Source of the DNA: Deltaproteobacteria bacterium
GTDB lineage: Bacteria; Desulfobacterota; Desulfuromonadia; Desulfuromonadales; BM103
Direction of reading: 5' to 3'
NCBI GenBank assembly: GCA_005774545.1
Contig: VAUL01000015.1
Span: forward strand, 1 to 61,025
DNA: 61,025 nucleotides
Shown: one piece after another, positions 19,583 to 32,005 of the stretch
How the letters are laid out: each line of letters opens with the position of its first letter
How positions within the stretch are numbered: the first letter of the stretch is position 1
Translations under genes and position numbers: made by a program
The notes under the pieces: generated by a model
The model's input: only the letters and a program-made list of their open reading frames with translations
Databases searched by the model: none
Told to the model about the DNA's origin: nothing

Positions 19583-19975
19583 TTAAACTCTTCTGCGCTT
19601 GGGGGGACGGCAGCCGTTGTGAGGAATCGGCGTGACGTCCTTGATCAGGGTGATGTTCAGACCGGCAGCCTGCAGCGCCCGCAGCGCCGACTCGCGACCG
19701 GACCCGGGGCCCTTGACCCACACTTCGATGCTGCGCAGCCCGTGCTCCTGGGCCTTTTTCGCCGCATCCTCGGCAGCAACCTGGGCCGCAAACGGGGTGC
19801 TTTTGCGGCTCCCCTTGAAACCCTTGGCACCGGATGTCGACCAGGAGATCACATTGCCCGCGACATCGGTAATGGTGACGATGGTGTTGTTGAACGTCGC
19901 CTGAATATGGGCAATCCCGGTGGGGATATTCTTACGTTCGATCTTTTTGCGTACACGTTTGCCAGGCTTGGCCAT
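19583..19975 (-). CDS. rpsK: 30S ribosomal protein S11
   Basis: 130 aa; [20 protein letters not shown] and the C-terminal [16 protein letters not shown] are invariant family segments. Part of the 30S platform near the E site. ATG at 19975, 11 nt after rpsM. Confidence 0.99.
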   Translation of the reverse strand: MAKPGKRVRKKIERKNIPTGIAHIQATFNNTIVTITDVAGNVISWSTSGAKGFKGSRKSTPFAAQVAAEDAAKKAQEHGLRSIEVWVKGPGSGRESALRALQAAGLNITLIKDVTPIPHNGCRPPKRRRV

Positions 19976-19986
19976 GGTTCACTCCC

Positions 19987-20355
19987 CTACTTCTTCTTGC
20001 CGGCGACGGTTTTGCGCGGGCCCTTGCGGGTCCGGGCGTTGGTTTTGGTGCGCTGACCACGAGCGGGCAACCCTTTGCGGTGGCGGAGACCCCGGTAGCA
20101 GCCGAGATCCATCAGACGCTTGATGCCCATCGTCACGTCGCGACGCAGATCACCCTCGACCTTGTACTCGCCGTCAATGATCTTGCGGATCCTTGCGACC
20201 TCTTCCTCGGTCAGGTTGTCCGACCGGGTGTCAAAGTCGACTCCGGCCTTGGTAAGGATATTCTGGGACGTGGAGCGCCCGATCCCGTAAATGTAGGTCA
20301 GGGCGATTTCGATCCGCTTGTTTCTGGGCAAATCGATGCCAGCGATGCGTGCCAA
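19987..20355 (-). CDS. rpsM: 30S ribosomal protein S13
   Basis: 122 aa; [36 protein letters not shown] and [19 protein letters not shown] are diagnostic. It forms intersubunit bridges in the 30S head. The start is TTG at 20355 with a strong AGGAGG 8 nt upstream. Confidence 0.99.
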   Translation of the reverse strand: MARIAGIDLPRNKRIEIALTYIYGIGRSTSQNILTKAGVDFDTRSDNLTEEEVARIRKIIDGEYKVEGDLRRDVTMGIKRLMDLGCYRGLRHRKGLPARGQRTKTNARTRKGPRKTVAGKKK

Positions 20356-20375
20356 TGTCCGATCCTCCTAAATGG

Positions 20376-20489
20376 TTAACCCTGTCTCTGTTTATGCTTG
20401 GGGTTCTCGCAAATGACGCGGACGATCCCCTTGCGCTTGATGATCTTGCACTTGTCGCAGATGCTTTTGACCGACGAACGGACTTTCAT
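20376..20489 (-). CDS. rpmJ: 50S ribosomal protein L36 (zinc type)
   Basis: 37 aa, [20 protein letters not shown] followed by [17 protein letters not shown]. The C-x2-C, C and H residues form the zinc site of the C+ paralogue. ATG at 20489 with GGGAAG upstream. It directly precedes rpsM; the gap to map (56 nt) contains no infA, which lies in this place in some other bacteria. Confidence 0.97.
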   Translation of the reverse strand: MKVRSSVKSICDKCKIIKRKGIVRVICENPKHKQRQG

Positions 20490-20544
20490 GATTCTTCCCT
20501 CAGTCGAGATCAGCCTTGCGGCTGACCGTGGCCTCGTCGCCCGA

Positions 20545-21291
20545 TCACACCCGGGTCAGGATCTCCGGGCCGTGCTCGGTGATGGCGACGGTATGTTCAA
20601 AGTGGGCCGACCGCTTACCATCCTGAGTCACTGCGGTCCAACCGTCTTCCAGTATCTTCACGCCGGGCGTCCCGGCATTGATCATCGGCTCGATAGCCAG
20701 CGTCATCCCCGGCTTGAGCCTGGGGCCCTGCCCCGGAGCGCCAAAATTCGGCAACTGGGGAGCCTCATGCAGCTGCCGGCCGATCCCGTGGCCGACGAAC
20801 TCGCGGACCACGCTGAAGCCGAGCGGTTCAACCCAGCCTTGAACCGCATGCGAGATATCCGAGAGGCGGCCGCCCGGCACCGCCTTGGCAATCGCCTGCC
20901 GGAGAGACTCGCGGGTGGCATCCACCAAGCGTGACGTTCCGGCGTCGATGCGCCCCACCGGCACGGTTACGGCGGCATCACCGTAATAACCCTGGTAGAG
21001 CACGCCGAAGTCGATGCTCAATATATCGCCCTCGGCCAGCGGCCGCCGATCCGGGAAGCCATGAACCACCCGGTCGTTGGGCGACGCGCAGATGGCAAAG
21101 GGGAACCCGCCGTAGCCCTTGAACGCCGGCGTGGCGCCCTGCCGCAGGCACTCCTGCTCGGCATACCGGTCAAGCTCGGCGGAGGTGACCCCCGGCCTGA
21201 CCATTTCTTCGAGTCTGGCCAGGATCGTGGCGACGATCCGGCCGGCCGCCCGCATCTTGGCTAGCTCGGCGGCACTCTTGACAACGATCAC
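20545..21291 (-). CDS. map: Methionine aminopeptidase, type I
   Basis: 248 aa; removes the N-terminal Met from nascent proteins using a dinuclear metal site. The five metal ligands sit in [18 protein letters not shown] (two Asp), [18 protein letters not shown] (His), LAIEPMIN (Glu) and [11 protein letters not shown] (Glu). I start it at the GTG at 21291 ([19 protein letters not shown]), 1 nt after the adk stop; upstream extension is out of family. No N-terminal zinc-finger extension. Confidence 0.96.
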   Translation of the reverse strand: MIVVKSAAELAKMRAAGRIVATILARLEEMVRPGVTSAELDRYAEQECLRQGATPAFKGYGGFPFAICASPNDRVVHGFPDRRPLAEGDILSIDFGVLYQGYYGDAAVTVPVGRIDAGTSRLVDATRESLRQAIAKAVPGGRLSDISHAVQGWVEPLGFSVVREFVGHGIGRQLHEAPQLPNFGAPGQGPRLKPGMTLAIEPMINAGTPGVKILEDGWTAVTQDGKRSAHFEHTVAITEHGPEILTRV

Positions 21292-21292
21292 T

Positions 21293-21940
21293 TCAAGCCG
21301 CCTGCAAGGCAGCCAGCACCTGCTCCTGAACGTCGGCAATCGCTTGCATGCCATCCAGTTCGGTCAGCAGACCGGCAGCCTGGTAATAGGCGATCAGCGG
21401 CGACGTCTGCTGAGCATAGACGGTAAGACGCTTGCGGATCGTCTCTTCCCGGTCGTCGTCCCGCTGGTACAGCTCGCCACCGCAGGCATCGCAGAGTTGC
21501 TCCTGGCGGGGCGGATCAAAAAGCACATGGAAGCCACGGCCGCAATTCCGGCAGGTTCTCCGGCCGGTCAGGCGCTCCACAAGGGCATCGGCATCGACGG
21601 TCAGCGAGATGACCCGATCCAAACGGCGATTCAGCCCTGCCAGGGTGGCCTGCAGGGCATCAGCCTGAGCCACCGTGCGGGGAAAGCCGTCCAGAATGAA
21701 GCCGGCAGAGCAATCCTCCTGCTGGAGACGCTCGCGAACGATGCCGATAACAACTTCATCCGGAACCAGCGCGCCGGCGTCCATAAAGCTTTTGGCCTGC
21801 AGACCGAGGGCGGTCCCGGCCTGAACAGCACCGCGCAGAATATCGCCGGTAGCGATCTGCGGAATGCGGAAGCGGTCCGTGAGCATCTTTGCCTGGGTGC
21901 CTTTGCCGGCCCCCGGCGGTCCGAGCAGAATCAGCTTCAT
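21293..21940 (-). CDS. adk: Adenylate kinase, zinc-lid type
   Basis: 215 aa from ATG 21940. P-loop [16 protein letters not shown] at the N-terminus, NMP-binding [13 protein letters not shown], and a long LID with four cysteines ([24 protein letters not shown]) that bind structural zinc, as in many Gram-positive and deltaproteobacterial enzymes. Interconverts ATP+AMP and 2 ADP. The start lacks a clear Shine-Dalgarno and lies 15 nt after secY, so reinitiation is likely; a GTG four codons earlier is an alternative. Confidence 0.96.
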   Translation of the reverse strand: MKLILLGPPGAGKGTQAKMLTDRFRIPQIATGDILRGAVQAGTALGLQAKSFMDAGALVPDEVVIGIVRERLQQEDCSAGFILDGFPRTVAQADALQATLAGLNRRLDRVISLTVDADALVERLTGRRTCRNCGRGFHVLFDPPRQEQLCDACGGELYQRDDDREETIRKRLTVYAQQTSPLIAYYQAAGLLTELDGMQAIADVQEQVLAALQAA

Positions 21941-21955
21941 GACGTCACGCACCGA

Positions 21956-23266
<1,311 letters not shown>

Positions 23267-23268
23267 GG

Positions 23269-23709
23269 CTAGATGACCTCGGCCGTGCCGCCCGCTGCAG
23301 CAATTTTCTCCTGAGCGGACTTGCTGAATTTATGAGCCCTGATGGTAAGCGCCTTGCTCAGCTCGCCATCGCCAAGAACCTTGACGCCGTCCTTCAGCTG
23401 ACCGATCAGGCCTGCCTTGCCAAGGGCTTCGACATCCACCACGCTGCCAGCCTCGAACAACTCGAGGTCGCGCAGATTGACCAGCGCATATTCCATGCGG
23501 GTCAGCGGGGTGAAGCCACGCTTCGGCAAGCGGCGCTGCAGAGGCATCTGGCCGCCTTCGAAACCGGCCTTGATGCTGCCGCCGCTGCGGGCCTTCTGGC
23601 CCTTGTGGCCCTTACCGGCCGTTTTCCCGGTCCCGGAGCCGTGGCCCCGGCCAATTCTTTTTCTGTTGCGATGCGAGCCGGCAGCCGGCTGAAGATTGCT
23701 CAGATCCAT
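23269..23709 (-). CDS. rplO: 50S ribosomal protein L15
   Basis: 146 aa; [20 protein letters not shown] and the glycine/lysine-rich [20 protein letters not shown] are diagnostic. Two in-frame ATGs (23715, 23709); the second has better spacing from GAAGGA. Late assembly protein of the 50S subunit. Confidence 0.97.
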   Translation of the reverse strand: MDLSNLQPAAGSHRNRKRIGRGHGSGTGKTAGKGHKGQKARSGGSIKAGFEGGQMPLQRRLPKRGFTPLTRMEYALVNLRDLELFEAGSVVDVEALGKAGLIGQLKDGVKVLGDGELSKALTIRAHKFSKSAQEKIAAAGGTAEVI

Positions 23710-23728
23710 GTTCATTTGTCCTTCGCGC

Positions 23729-23905
23729 TTAGTCCTCGACGGCCACCAGGTGGGAAACCTTGACGATCATGCCGCGGATTTCCGGGGTGTCCTTGAGCGT
23801 CACCGTCTGGTTGAGACGGCGCAGGCCAAGACCTTGCAAAACCTTGGTGAAATATTTGTCGCGGCCGATACCGCTCCGCTTGAGGGTCACCTTGATGTCA
23901 GCCAT
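23729..23905 (-). CDS. rpmD: 50S ribosomal protein L30
   Basis: 58 aa, [20 protein letters not shown]... with [19 protein letters not shown]. The ATG at 23905 matches the family start. In its normal place between rpsE and rplO. Confidence 0.97.
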   Translation of the reverse strand: MADIKVTLKRSGIGRDKYFTKVLQGLGLRRLNQTVTLKDTPEIRGMIVKVSHLVAVED

Positions 23906-23918
23906 TGTTCGCTCCGTT

Positions 23919-24422
23919 TCAGGCGTTCTCGTCATCGCCCTCGGCGAGACCGCGACGAGCCATGATTTCCTCGGGATCCTGCAGCATCGTCAGAGCCCGC
24001 ATGGTCGCCTTGACCACGTTGTGGGGGTTGTTCGAGCCGAGGCACTTCGAAAGGATGTCGCTGATGCCGGCAACCTCGAGAATGGCACGGGTGGCACCGC
24101 CGGCGATCACTCCGGTCCCTTGCGACGCGGGCTTGAGCAGAACCTTGCCGGCGCCGAACTTGCCGAGGACATCGTAAGGGATGGTCGTCCCCTGGCGCGG
24201 CACGGAAATCATGCTCTTCTTCGCCTGCTCGACCCCCTTGCGGATCGCCTCGGGCACCTCGCGGGCCTTGCCGAGTCCGTAGCCGACCTTGCCGGCGCCG
24301 TCGCCGACGACGACCAGTGCCGAGAAGCTGAAACGACGGCCACCCTTGACGACCTTGGCGGTACGGCTGATGTGGATGACGCGATCGAGAAAATTGCTTT
24401 CGCTGGTTTCAACGCGTTGCAA
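23919..24422 (-). CDS. rpsE: 30S ribosomal protein S5
   Basis: 167 aa; double-stranded-RNA-like N-domain with [19 protein letters not shown] and [17 protein letters not shown], then [17 protein letters not shown]. It shapes the mRNA entry channel. The start is TTG at 24422 with AGGAGG 6 nt upstream. Confidence 0.98.
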   Translation of the reverse strand: MQRVETSESNFLDRVIHISRTAKVVKGGRRFSFSALVVVGDGAGKVGYGLGKAREVPEAIRKGVEQAKKSMISVPRQGTTIPYDVLGKFGAGKVLLKPASQGTGVIAGGATRAILEVAGISDILSKCLGSNNPHNVVKATMRALTMLQDPEEIMARRGLAEGDDENA

Positions 24423-24439
24423 GTTCGCCTCCTATGTGC

Positions 24440-24808
24440 TCAGAAAGACAGACCGGCTTCGCGAGCCGCATCGGCCAGGGCCTTGATGCGGCCGTGGTAG
24501 AGGAACCCGTTGCGATCGAAGACCACCTGCGTGATATTTTTTGCCAGAGCCTGCTCGGCAATTTTCTTGCCGATCAGCTTGGCCGCTTCCACATTGCCAC
24601 TCGCCTTCAGATCCCCGCAGATTTCCTTGGAAACGGTCGATGCGGCAACCAGCGTCGAACCAGTCGTATCCTCGATAATCTGGGCATAAATGTGCTTGGA
24701 GCTGCGGAAAACACACAGCCGCGGGCGATCCTGGGAACCCTGCACCTTGCGGCGCACGCGCACCTGGCGCTTTTTACGGGCCGTCTGCCGTTCTTTCGCG
24801 ACGTTCAC
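24440..24808 (-). CDS. rplR: 50S ribosomal protein L18
   Basis: 122 aa; [19 protein letters not shown] and the C-terminal [20 protein letters not shown] are the 5S-rRNA-binding family segments. Start is GTG at 24808 behind GAGGTGA. Confidence 0.98.
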   Translation of the reverse strand: MNVAKERQTARKKRQVRVRRKVQGSQDRPRLCVFRSSKHIYAQIIEDTTGSTLVAASTVSKEICGDLKASGNVEAAKLIGKKIAEQALAKNITQVVFDRNGFLYHGRIKALADAAREAGLSF

Positions 24809-24824
24809 GATCTCACCTCGTTAC

Positions 24825-25364
24825 TTACTTCTTGGCGCCGGCTTTGCCGGCCTTGCGCAGGATGCGCTCATCAGCATACTTGATCCCCTTCCCCTTGTAA
24901 GGCTCGGGGGGGCGGAACGAACGGATCTTGGCGGCCGTGGCGCCGACCAGTTCCTTGTCGATCCCCGTCAGGACGATCTTGGTCTGCTTGTCGACTTCGG
25001 CGCTCACGCCGGCCGGCAGGGGGTACTCGACCGGGTGCGAGTAGCCGAGCGCCAGGTTGAGAGTTGTCCCCTTGAGCTCGGCACGATAGCCGACGCCGTT
25101 GATTTCGAGCCCCTTGCTGAACCCCTTGGTCACACCTTCGACCATGTTGGCCACCAGGGTCCTGGTCAGGCCCTGCAGGGCACCGCCGGTTTTCGGGTTG
25201 CGGGGGCTGACCGCAATCTGGTCGGCCTCCACCCGGACATCGACCTGATCATGCAGAACCCGCTCGAGCCGGCCCTTCGGCCCTTCGACTTTCACAGTCT
25301 GGCCATTCAGGGCGACCTTGACTCCGGCCGGGATGGTAATCGGTTTTTTGCCGATGCGCGACAT
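24825..25364 (-). CDS. rplF: 50S ribosomal protein L6
   Basis: 179 aa with two repeated alpha/beta domains; [20 protein letters not shown] at the start and [20 protein letters not shown] at the end are diagnostic. Lies near the factor-binding GTPase centre of the 50S subunit. Confidence 0.98.
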   Translation of the reverse strand: MSRIGKKPITIPAGVKVALNGQTVKVEGPKGRLERVLHDQVDVRVEADQIAVSPRNPKTGGALQGLTRTLVANMVEGVTKGFSKGLEINGVGYRAELKGTTLNLALGYSHPVEYPLPAGVSAEVDKQTKIVLTGIDKELVGATAAKIRSFRPPEPYKGKGIKYADERILRKAGKAGAKK

Positions 25365-25396
25365 TGTCTCTTTCTCCTCGAACAGGAAGTATTCGG

Positions 25397-25795
25397 CTAC
25401 CAGATGGTGCAGAGCACCTCGCCGCCGATGGCGGCGGTACGGGCTGCACTGTCATCCATCACCCCCTGGGAGGTTGACAGGATAGCGGCACCGATCCCGT
25501 TCTTCACGCGGGGGATGTCGTCCTTGGCCACGTAGACACGGCGGCCGGGCGTTGACACGCGGGTGATCTCGTGGATGACCGACTGGTTGTTGGCATCATA
25601 CTTGAGGTAGATCCGCAACACCCCCTGCTTGTCATCGGTGATGACCTTGAAGTTGCGCACGTAGCCAAGGCTCTTGAGCACGTTGGCGACCGCCACCTTC
25701 AGATTGGACGACGGGATGTCGACCTTGGGGTGCTTGGCCATACCCGCGTTGCGGATGCGGGTCAGCATGTCTGCGATTGGATCCGTCATACCCAT
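25397..25795 (-). CDS. rpsH: 30S ribosomal protein S8
   Basis: 132 aa; [20 protein letters not shown] at the N-terminus and [20 protein letters not shown] at the C-terminus. The ATG at 25795 has GGAG 9-10 nt upstream; a second ATG two codons later is possible. S8 is the usual translational repressor of the spc operon. Confidence 0.98.
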   Translation of the reverse strand: MGMTDPIADMLTRIRNAGMAKHPKVDIPSSNLKVAVANVLKSLGYVRNFKVITDDKQGVLRIYLKYDANNQSVIHEITRVSTPGRRVYVAKDDIPRVKNGIGAAILSTSQGVMDDSAARTAAIGGEVLCTIW

Positions 25796-25819
25796 TGGAA
25801 GCTGCTCCTTATCGACCGG

Positions 25820-26005
25820 TTACCAGCTGGACTTGACCACACCCGGGAGCTTCCCCTGGGAGGCCAGCTTGCGCAGGCAGATCCTGCACATGTCGAATTT
25901 GCGATAGTAGGCCCGCGGCCGGCCACAGATCGGACAACGATTGTACTGCCTCACCTTGAACTTAGCAGGCCGGGCGGCCTTGATGCGCATCGATTTCTTC
26001 GCCAC
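25820..26005 (-). CDS. rpsN: 30S ribosomal protein S14, zinc type (S14 type Z)
   Basis: 61 aa; the short C+ form with [10 protein letters not shown] and [10 protein letters not shown] giving a C-x2-C-x14-C-x2-C zinc site. GTG start at 26005. Enterobacteria carry the longer zinc-free form, so this variant fits a deltaproteobacterial lineage. Confidence 0.98.
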   Translation of the reverse strand: MAKKSMRIKAARPAKFKVRQYNRCPICGRPRAYYRKFDMCRICLRKLASQGKLPGVVKSSW

Positions 26006-26016
26006 GATATCCTCCG

Positions 26017-26571
26017 CTAGGCTGCTGCAGACTGTTTACGGAACGGCATGCCGAGAGCCGTCAGAAGGGCGCGCCCCTCTTCGTCGGTCCGGGCACTGGT
26101 CACCACAGTAACGTTCAGCCCCTTGACCTTGTCGATCTTCTCGATGTCGATCTCCGGGAAGATCAACTGCTCGCGAATTCCCAGCGTGAAATTACCACGG
26201 CCGTCGAACCCTTTGGAGGAAACCCCCTTGAAGTCGCGGACGCGGGGGAGAGCCACATTGATCAGACGATCAAGGAATTCGTAGGCACGCTCGCGACGGA
26301 GAGTCACCATGCAGCCGATCGGCATCCCCTCGCGCAGCTTGAAGGTGGCGATGGATCGCTTGGCGCGGGTCACGACAGCCTTCTGACCGGTAATCCGCGA
26401 AAGCTCGTCGACCGCCGATTCAAGAATCTTGATGTTCTGGATGGCTTCGCCCAGCCCCATGTTGATCACAATCTTCTCAACGCGGGGGACTTCCATCACG
26501 TTCTCGAGCTGCAGCTCCTGCATCAGCTTGGGAGCCAGCTCCTTTACATACAAATCCTTCAGCCTGGCCAT
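26017..26571 (-). CDS. rplE: 50S ribosomal protein L5
   Basis: 184 aa; the ATG at 26571 behind GGAGG gives [40 protein letters not shown] and [20 protein letters not shown] are diagnostic. Binds 5S rRNA and contacts P-site tRNA. Confidence 0.98.
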   Translation of the reverse strand: MARLKDLYVKELAPKLMQELQLENVMEVPRVEKIVINMGLGEAIQNIKILESAVDELSRITGQKAVVTRAKRSIATFKLREGMPIGCMVTLRRERAYEFLDRLINVALPRVRDFKGVSSKGFDGRGNFTLGIREQLIFPEIDIEKIDKVKGLNVTVVTSARTDEEGRALLTALGMPFRKQSAAA

Positions 26572-26579
26572 AAAACCTC

Positions 26580-26909
26580 CTACTTGTCCAGGATCTCGTT
26601 GCACTTCTTGCAGAAGCGGGCCTTGCTGCCATCTTCCAGAACACGAATGCCGGTGCGCGCCGGCTTGTTGCAGCCCTTGCATACCACCTGAACGTTGGAG
26701 GCGTCGAAGGGGGCTTCCTTCTCGACGATCCCCCCCTGGGCACCGCCCCGGGTCGGCCGGGTATGGCGCTTGACGACGTTCAGGCTTTCGACCACAACCT
26801 GGCCGCGCTCGGGGAGAACACGCAACACCTTGCCGTTCTTCCCCTTCTCCTTCCCGGCGATCACTTTCACCAGGTCATCCTTCTTGACATGCAGCTTCTT
26901 GACTGCCAT
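26580..26909 (-). CDS. rplX: 50S ribosomal protein L24
   Basis: 109 aa; KOW motif in [20 protein letters not shown]. The C-terminal part has paired cysteines ([19 protein letters not shown]) able to bind zinc, seen in many but not all L24. Initiates 50S assembly. ATG at 26909 chosen for spacing from GGGGAG; ATG at 26918 is only 1 nt from it. Confidence 0.97.
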   Translation of the reverse strand: MAVKKLHVKKDDLVKVIAGKEKGKNGKVLRVLPERGQVVVESLNVVKRHTRPTRGGAQGGIVEKEAPFDASNVQVVCKGCNKPARTGIRVLEDGSKARFCKKCNEILDK

Positions 26910-26930
26910 GGCTCTCATTCTCCCCTTGGC

Positions 26931-27299
26931 CTACAGAACTTCTGGGGCCAGCGAGACGATTTTCATGAACTTTTTGGCGCGCAGTTCGCGGGCGACCGGA
27001 CCGAAGATACGGGTCCCAACCGGTTCGCCGGCGGCATTGACAACAACCGCGGAGTTGTTGTCGAAACGGATGTACGATCCGTCGGGACGCGCCACCTCTT
27101 TCGCGGTCCGGACGATAACAGCCCGCACCACGTCGCCCTTTTTCACCCTGGAATTGGGCAGGGCCTCTTTGACCGAGCAGATGATGACATCGCCCAGCCC
27201 GGCATACTTGCGCTTCGAACCGCCAAGGACCTTGATGCAGCAGAGTCTCCGTGCGCCGGAGTTGTCTGCCACGTCAAGCATGGTCTGCATCTGAATCAT
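26931..27299 (-). CDS. rplN: 50S ribosomal protein L14
   Basis: 122 aa; [20 protein letters not shown] and the C-terminal [20 protein letters not shown]. Contacts 16S rRNA in an intersubunit bridge and is the binding site of RsfS. Confidence 0.99.
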   Translation of the reverse strand: MIQMQTMLDVADNSGARRLCCIKVLGGSKRKYAGLGDVIICSVKEALPNSRVKKGDVVRAVIVRTAKEVARPDGSYIRFDNNSAVVVNAAGEPVGTRIFGPVARELRAKKFMKIVSLAPEVL

Positions 27300-27312
27300 G
27301 GCCGGCTATCTC

Positions 27313-27579
27313 CTAAACGCTGACGTTCTTTTCCAGGACTTCACGCACCCGCCAACGCTTGTCTTTGGACAGCGGGCGAGTCTCGACGATCAAAACCTTG
27401 TCGCCGACTGCGCATTCATTGCGCTCATCATGGGCCTTGCAGGTGACACGGCGCTTGATGAACTTCTTGTAGGTCGGGTGCTTGACGATGGTGTCGACGC
27501 GGACGACCACGGTCTTGTCCATCTTGTCGCTCACCACCACGCCGACCCGGGTCTTCCGGTTGCCTTGCTCTGTGCTCAT
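27313..27579 (-). CDS. rpsQ: 30S ribosomal protein S17
   Basis: 88 aa OB-fold protein; [20 protein letters not shown] and [20 protein letters not shown] are family signatures. Primary 16S rRNA-binding protein. Confidence 0.98.
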   Translation of the reverse strand: MSTEQGNRKTRVGVVVSDKMDKTVVVRVDTIVKHPTYKKFIKRRVTCKAHDERNECAVGDKVLIVETRPLSKDKRWRVREVLEKNVSV

Positions 27580-27600
27580 GCCGTCCTCACTTATATCCGT

Positions 27601-27789
27601 TTAACCGCGTTTCTCGCGGAGAACGGTCTTCACGCGAGCGATCTCCCGGCGCACCTGGGGGATGCGTGCGCTGTTTTCCAGATGACCGGTGTGCAACTGA
27701 AAGCGGAGGTTGAACAGCTCCTGGTTCAGATCCGCCTCTTTCTTGCTGAGGTCAGCGGCGCTCAAGTCACGCAGTTCCTTAGCTTTCAT
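27601..27789 (-). CDS. rpmC: 50S ribosomal protein L29
   Basis: 62 aa two-helix protein; [20 protein letters not shown] ... [20 protein letters not shown]. Sits at the exit tunnel. Overlaps the 3' end of rplP by 11 nt. Confidence 0.97.
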   Translation of the reverse strand: MKAKELRDLSAADLSKKEADLNQELFNLRFQLHTGHLENSARIPQVRREIARVKTVLREKRG

Positions 27790-28204
27790 GACCGGTCTCC
27801 TCGCGAATCAGCAGCTTGGTCTTCATCGGCAGTTTGTGGGCTGCCAGGCGGAACGCCTCGCGGGCGATCTCCTCGGTCACACCCTGCATTTCGTACAGCA
27901 CCAGCCCCGGGCGAACCACACACACCCACCCCTCGGGGGAACCCTTGCCGCTACCCATACGGGTTTCAGCGGGCTTGCGGGTAATCGGCTTGTCGGGGAA
28001 AGCACGAATCCAGATGTTGCCACCGCGCTTGATATAGCGGGTCATGGCACGGCGCCCGGCTTCGATCTGCCGGGAAGAAAGCCACCCGCACTCGACGGCC
28101 TGCAGGCCGAAATCACCAAAGTTCAGGTCGGTACCTCCGGCAGCGGCACCCTTCATGCGACCTTTGAACTGTTTTCTATGCTTGACCTTCTTGGGCATCA
28201 ACAT
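27779..28204 (-). CDS. rplP: 50S ribosomal protein L16
   Basis: 141 aa; [20 protein letters not shown] and [23 protein letters not shown] at 28204 chosen over 28198 because AGGAG is 10 nt upstream. Contacts A-site tRNA in the 50S subunit. Confidence 0.98.
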   Translation of the reverse strand: MLMPKKVKHRKQFKGRMKGAAAGGTDLNFGDFGLQAVECGWLSSRQIEAGRRAMTRYIKRGGNIWIRAFPDKPITRKPAETRMGSGKGSPEGWVCVVRPGLVLYEMQGVTEEIAREAFRLAAHKLPMKTKLLIREETGHES

Positions 28205-28220
28205 GACGCATCAACTCCTG

Positions 28221-28871
28221 TCAACGATTCTGCTGCAGCTGGCCGCGGTCAAGAATTTCGCCCTTGAAGACCAGAACCTTGACCCCGATGATGCCGTAGG
28301 TCGTCTTCGCTTCGGCGAAACCGTAGTCGATGTCGGCGCGCAGGGTGTGCAGGGGCACGCGGCCTTCGCGGTACCACTCGCGGCGGCTCATTTCCGCACC
28401 GCCCAACCGCCCGGAGCACTCGATTTTGACCCCTTCGGCCCCGAACTTGAGCGCCTGGCTGACCGCTTTCTTCATCGCCCGGCGGAACGCCACCCGGCGC
28501 TCGAGCTGCAGGGCCACGTTTTCGGCGACCAACTGCGCATCGATCTCGGGCTTGCGCACTTCCTGGATATTGATGAAGACTTCCTTGTCGGTGAGCTTCG
28601 CCAGATCCTTCTTGAGCGCTTCGACCTCGGAGCCCTTCTTGCCGATGATGATCCCGGGACGCGCCGCGAAGATGTTGACCTTCGCCTTGCTGGCGGCCCG
28701 CTCGATCTCGACCTTGGAAATGCCGGCATGGTGGAGGCGCTTCTTGAGATAGTCGCGCAGCTTCAGATCCTCATGGAGCAGCCCCGAGTAATCCTTCTCC
28801 GCATACCACCTGGATTCCCACGTCCGGATGACACCGAGACGGAATCCTACTGGATGTACTTTCTGGCCCAA
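28221..28871 (-). CDS. rpsC: 30S ribosomal protein S3
   Basis: 216 aa; KH domain with the GxxG loop in [20 protein letters not shown], and the C-terminal [19 protein letters not shown] and [18 protein letters not shown]. Forms the mRNA entry channel helicase with S4 and S5. TTG start at 28871 giving [13 protein letters not shown]. Confidence 0.98.
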   Translation of the reverse strand: MGQKVHPVGFRLGVIRTWESRWYAEKDYSGLLHEDLKLRDYLKKRLHHAGISKVEIERAASKAKVNIFAARPGIIIGKKGSEVEALKKDLAKLTDKEVFINIQEVRKPEIDAQLVAENVALQLERRVAFRRAMKKAVSQALKFGAEGVKIECSGRLGGAEMSRREWYREGRVPLHTLRADIDYGFAEAKTTYGIIGVKVLVFKGEILDRGQLQQNR

Positions 28872-28891
28872 ACCTTCACCTCCTCGATCGG

Positions 28892-29224
28892 TTACTGCTC
28901 AGCCAGGACCACGGTAATGTGGCTGGTCGGCTTGCGGATACGGCTGGCACTGCCGCGGCCCTTAGGCATGAAGCGGCGCAGCACCGGGCCCTGGTCAACA
29001 AAGATCGTCTTGACGAACAGACGGTCGACGTCACCAACCCCCTTCTGCTCGGCATTGGCAACCGCCGAGCGCACCAGCTTGCCGACGATCTCCGACGCAC
29101 GCTGGGGGGAAAATTTCAGGATGTTCAGCGCTTCCTGAACTCCCTTGCCGCGCACCATGTCAACGACCAGGCGGGCCTTTTGCGGGGAGAGGCGCACGAA
29201 ACTCAACTTGGCACTTGCTTCCAT
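28892..29224 (-). CDS. rplV: 50S ribosomal protein L22
   Basis: 110 aa; [19 protein letters not shown] and the C-terminal [20 protein letters not shown]. Its hairpin lines the exit tunnel; no residue change suggesting macrolide resistance is evident by eye. Confidence 0.98.
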   Translation of the reverse strand: MEASAKLSFVRLSPQKARLVVDMVRGKGVQEALNILKFSPQRASEIVGKLVRSAVANAEQKGVGDVDRLFVKTIFVDQGPVLRRFMPKGRGSASRIRKPTSHITVVLAEQ

Positions 29225-29247
29225 GTACCGTTACTCCTTGGCTCTCG

Positions 29248-29523
29248 CTACTTTTTCTTCTTCTTGTCGGCGCCATGCCCGAAGTAGGTGCGGGTCGGGG
29301 CAAATTCGCCGAGCTTGTGGCCAACCATGTTCTCGGTAACAAACACGGGGATGAACTTCTTGCCGTTGTGAACGGCAAACGTCTGGCCGACAAACTCGGG
29401 GATGATGGTGGACCGGCGCGACCAGGTCTTGATGACCTTGCCGGGGCTCCCCTCTCCCGATTTCTGCACCTTGCGCGCGAGGCTTCCCTCGACATACGGG
29501 CCTTTTTTGATCGATCTCGCCAC
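29248..29523 (-). CDS. rpsS: 30S ribosomal protein S19
   Basis: 91 aa; [40 protein letters not shown] and [22 protein letters not shown] start at 29523. Located between rplB and rplV as usual. Confidence 0.98.
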   Translation of the reverse strand: MARSIKKGPYVEGSLARKVQKSGEGSPGKVIKTWSRRSTIIPEFVGQTFAVHNGKKFIPVFVTENMVGHKLGEFAPTRTYFGHGADKKKKK

Positions 29524-29549
29524 GGTCGTCTCCTCTGTCCGTGTACTCG

Positions 29550-30374
29550 TTACTTGGTCCGCTTCTTAACGATGAAGCGGTCGGTGCGTTTATTGGAGCG
29601 GGTCTTGTAACCCTTGGTCGGGACGCCCCACGGGGTCACCGGATGGCGGCCGCCGGAGCTCTTCCCTTCGCCACCGCCGTGCGGGTGGTCGACCGGGTTC
29701 ATGGCTACGCCGCGCGACTGCGGGCGCTTGCCCAGCCAGCGGTTACGGCCGGCCTTGCCGATGTTGACGATTTCATGCTCGACATTGCCGACCTGGCCGA
29801 TGGTGGCGCAGCAGTCCTGAAGGACCAGGCGTACCTCGCCCGAGGGGAGACGCAGCTGCGCGTACTTCCCTTCCTTGGCGGCAATCATCGCATAGGTGCC
29901 GGCACTGCGGGCCAACTGGCCGCCCTTGCCGACCTTGAGCTCGACATTGTGCACCCAGGTACCCAGCGGAATGGAGCGGATCGCCAGAGCGTTGCCGGGC
30001 TTGATGTCCGCCTGCTCGCTGGCGACGACCATGTCGCCGACATTGATGCCGACCGGCGCAAGGATGTAGCGCTTTTCACCGTCGACATAATTGAGCAGGG
30101 CAATGCGCGCGGAACGGTTCGGATCGTACTCGATGGTCGCGACCCGCGCCGGGATTTCCTTCTTGTCACGCTTGAAGTCAATCAAGCGATAGCGCTGCTT
30201 GTGACCGCCGCCGGTGTGCCGCTTGGTAATCCGGCCGGCATTGTTGCGGCCGCCACTCTTCCTGGCAGGCGCCAGCAGAGACTTCTCCGGAGTGGATGTC
30301 GTGATTTCCTCGAAAGTCGAGGAGGTCATTTGACGACGACCCGGGGAGGTCGGCTTGAACTTTTTGATCGCCAT
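29550..30374 (-). CDS. rplB: 50S ribosomal protein L2
   Basis: 274 aa; [20 protein letters not shown] at the start, and the peptidyl-transferase-proximal [20 protein letters not shown] with the conserved His. Required for subunit joining. Confidence 0.99.
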   Translation of the reverse strand: MAIKKFKPTSPGRRQMTSSTFEEITTSTPEKSLLAPARKSGGRNNAGRITKRHTGGGHKQRYRLIDFKRDKKEIPARVATIEYDPNRSARIALLNYVDGEKRYILAPVGINVGDMVVASEQADIKPGNALAIRSIPLGTWVHNVELKVGKGGQLARSAGTYAMIAAKEGKYAQLRLPSGEVRLVLQDCCATIGQVGNVEHEIVNIGKAGRNRWLGKRPQSRGVAMNPVDHPHGGGEGKSSGGRHPVTPWGVPTKGYKTRSNKRTDRFIVKKRTK

Positions 30375-30406
30375 TATTGCTACTCCGTCAGAGGGTTGTC
30401 AGACGC

Positions 30407-30691
30407 TCAGACGCCGAAGAAATCGATCGTCCCCTCGGCGAGGGTGACATAGGCCTTCTTCACCGCGGACCGCTTGCCGATGTTCCGGCCGACGCGCTTG
30501 ACCTTGCCGGCAGTCACGATGGTGCGTACATCCTTGACCTTAACCTTGAACGCCTGCTCGACAGCCTGCTTGATTTCGATCTTGTTGGCGTCCTTGGCGA
30601 CCTCGAAAGCGATGGTCTGGCCTGCTTCGCGCAGCAGGTTGGACTTTTCGGTGATCAGCGGGCGCTTGATGATCTGGTGTAGAGGTTTCAT
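30407..30691 (-). CDS. rplW: 50S ribosomal protein L23
   Basis: 94 aa; [20 protein letters not shown] and [20 protein letters not shown]. Docking site for SRP and trigger factor at the exit tunnel. Its ATG overlaps the rplD stop (ATGA). Confidence 0.98.
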   Translation of the reverse strand: MKPLHQIIKRPLITEKSNLLREAGQTIAFEVAKDANKIEIKQAVEQAFKVKVKDVRTIVTAGKVKRVGRNIGKRSAVKKAYVTLAEGTIDFFGV

Positions 30692-31311
30692 TTGCTCAAG
30701 GCTCCTTCGATCTGCTCGACCGCCCCTTCGGTCAGCACCAGACGCGGGTACTTCATGACGTCGTAGACGTTGACCCCTTCGGCGCGCAGCACCTTGACGT
30801 TGGGGAGGTTGCGGGCGGACAGTTCGACGTTGCGGTTGTCGCCTTCGATCACCACCAGAGTCTTGCCGAGTTCGAAACGATTGAGGACTTCAACGAACCC
30901 CTTGGTGCTGACCTGCTCGAGCTGGAGGGCATTGAGCACAACCATCTGTTCGTCGCGGTAGCGCGCGGAAAGGGCACTCTTGAGCGCAGCCTTCTTGACC
31001 TTGCGATTCAGCTTGAACTCATAGTCGCGAGGGGTCGGGCCGAAAACCGTGCCGCCACCGACGTGGTTCGGCGCGCGGGTGCTCCCCTGGCGGGCATTGC
31101 CGGTCCCTTTCTGCTTATAGGGCTTACGGCCGCCGCCGCTGACCTCGGTCCGGTTCTTGGTCTTGGCCGTCCCCTGGCGGCGCGCTGCCAGCTGGTAGCG
31201 CACCATGTCATGGATCAGGTACTCCCTGACCTCGGTGTTGAAGACCGCATCGGCCAGCTCACGCTCGGCCACCTGCTTGCGGTTGATATCGTAGACTGCA
31301 ATTTTTGCCAT
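30688..31311 (-). CDS. rplD: 50S ribosomal protein L4
   Basis: 207 aa from ATG 31311 ([20 protein letters not shown]). [20 protein letters not shown] is the extended tunnel loop. In E. coli L4 represses the S10 operon; whether that holds here cannot be seen because no S10-type leader precedes rpsJ (tuf lies directly upstream). Confidence 0.98.
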   Translation of the reverse strand: MAKIAVYDINRKQVAERELADAVFNTEVREYLIHDMVRYQLAARRQGTAKTKNRTEVSGGGRKPYKQKGTGNARQGSTRAPNHVGGGTVFGPTPRDYEFKLNRKVKKAALKSALSARYRDEQMVVLNALQLEQVSTKGFVEVLNRFELGKTLVVIEGDNRNVELSARNLPNVKVLRAEGVNVYDVMKYPRLVLTEGAVEQIEGALSK

Positions 31312-31340
31312 GACGAAACTCCGTCCGATAATCGAATCGA

Positions 31341-31982
31341 TTACTTCTTCTTGGCCTTGACGCCCTTGCGGATCAGAACCAGCCCCTGGTTCGGACCGGG
31401 GAGCGCCCCCTTGACCAGAATCAGGTTCTGGGCGGGGCGGACCTCGACGATCTCCAGGTTCTGCGTGGTGATCTGCTTGTTGCCCATCTGGCCGGCCATC
31501 CTCATCCCCTTGCGGACCCTGGACGGCCATGCGCTACAGCCGATGGAACCGGGGAGGCGGTGAAAGTTGGAGCCGTGAGCACCGGGACCACCGGCGAAAT
31601 GCCAGCGTCGCACCACACCCTGATAACCCTTGCCCTTGCTGGTGCCGGTCACATCGACGATGTCGCCGGCCTTGAAGACCGTTTCGCAGGTAACCTGGTC
31701 ACCGACCTGATAGGCGTCCAGATTCGCGGCACGCACTTCCTTGAGATGAGCAAACGCACCTTGATCGGCCTTGCGGAAATGCCCCATCAGCGGCTTGTTC
31801 ACACGATGGCTTTTCTTGGCGCCGAAGCCAAGCTGCAGGGCATCGTAGCCGTCGGTGGCAATCGTTTTCTTCTGCAGGACGGTGCAGGGCCCGGCCTCGA
31901 CCACGGTCACCGGAATCCAGCGGCCGTCAGCAGCGAACACCTGGGTCATCCCCAGTTTTTTTCCCAAAATTCCCTCGATCAT
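31341..31982 (-). CDS. rplC: 50S ribosomal protein L3
   Basis: 213 aa from ATG 31982 ([20 protein letters not shown]). [20 protein letters not shown] and [20 protein letters not shown] are the central and peptidyl-transferase-loop segments. One of the two 50S assembly initiators. Confidence 0.98.
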   Translation of the reverse strand: MIEGILGKKLGMTQVFAADGRWIPVTVVEAGPCTVLQKKTIATDGYDALQLGFGAKKSHRVNKPLMGHFRKADQGAFAHLKEVRAANLDAYQVGDQVTCETVFKAGDIVDVTGTSKGKGYQGVVRRWHFAGGPGAHGSNFHRLPGSIGCSAWPSRVRKGMRMAGQMGNKQITTQNLEIVEVRPAQNLILVKGALPGPNQGLVLIRKGVKAKKK

Positions 31983-32005
31983 GACTCTACCTTCGTCCGC
32001 TTGGC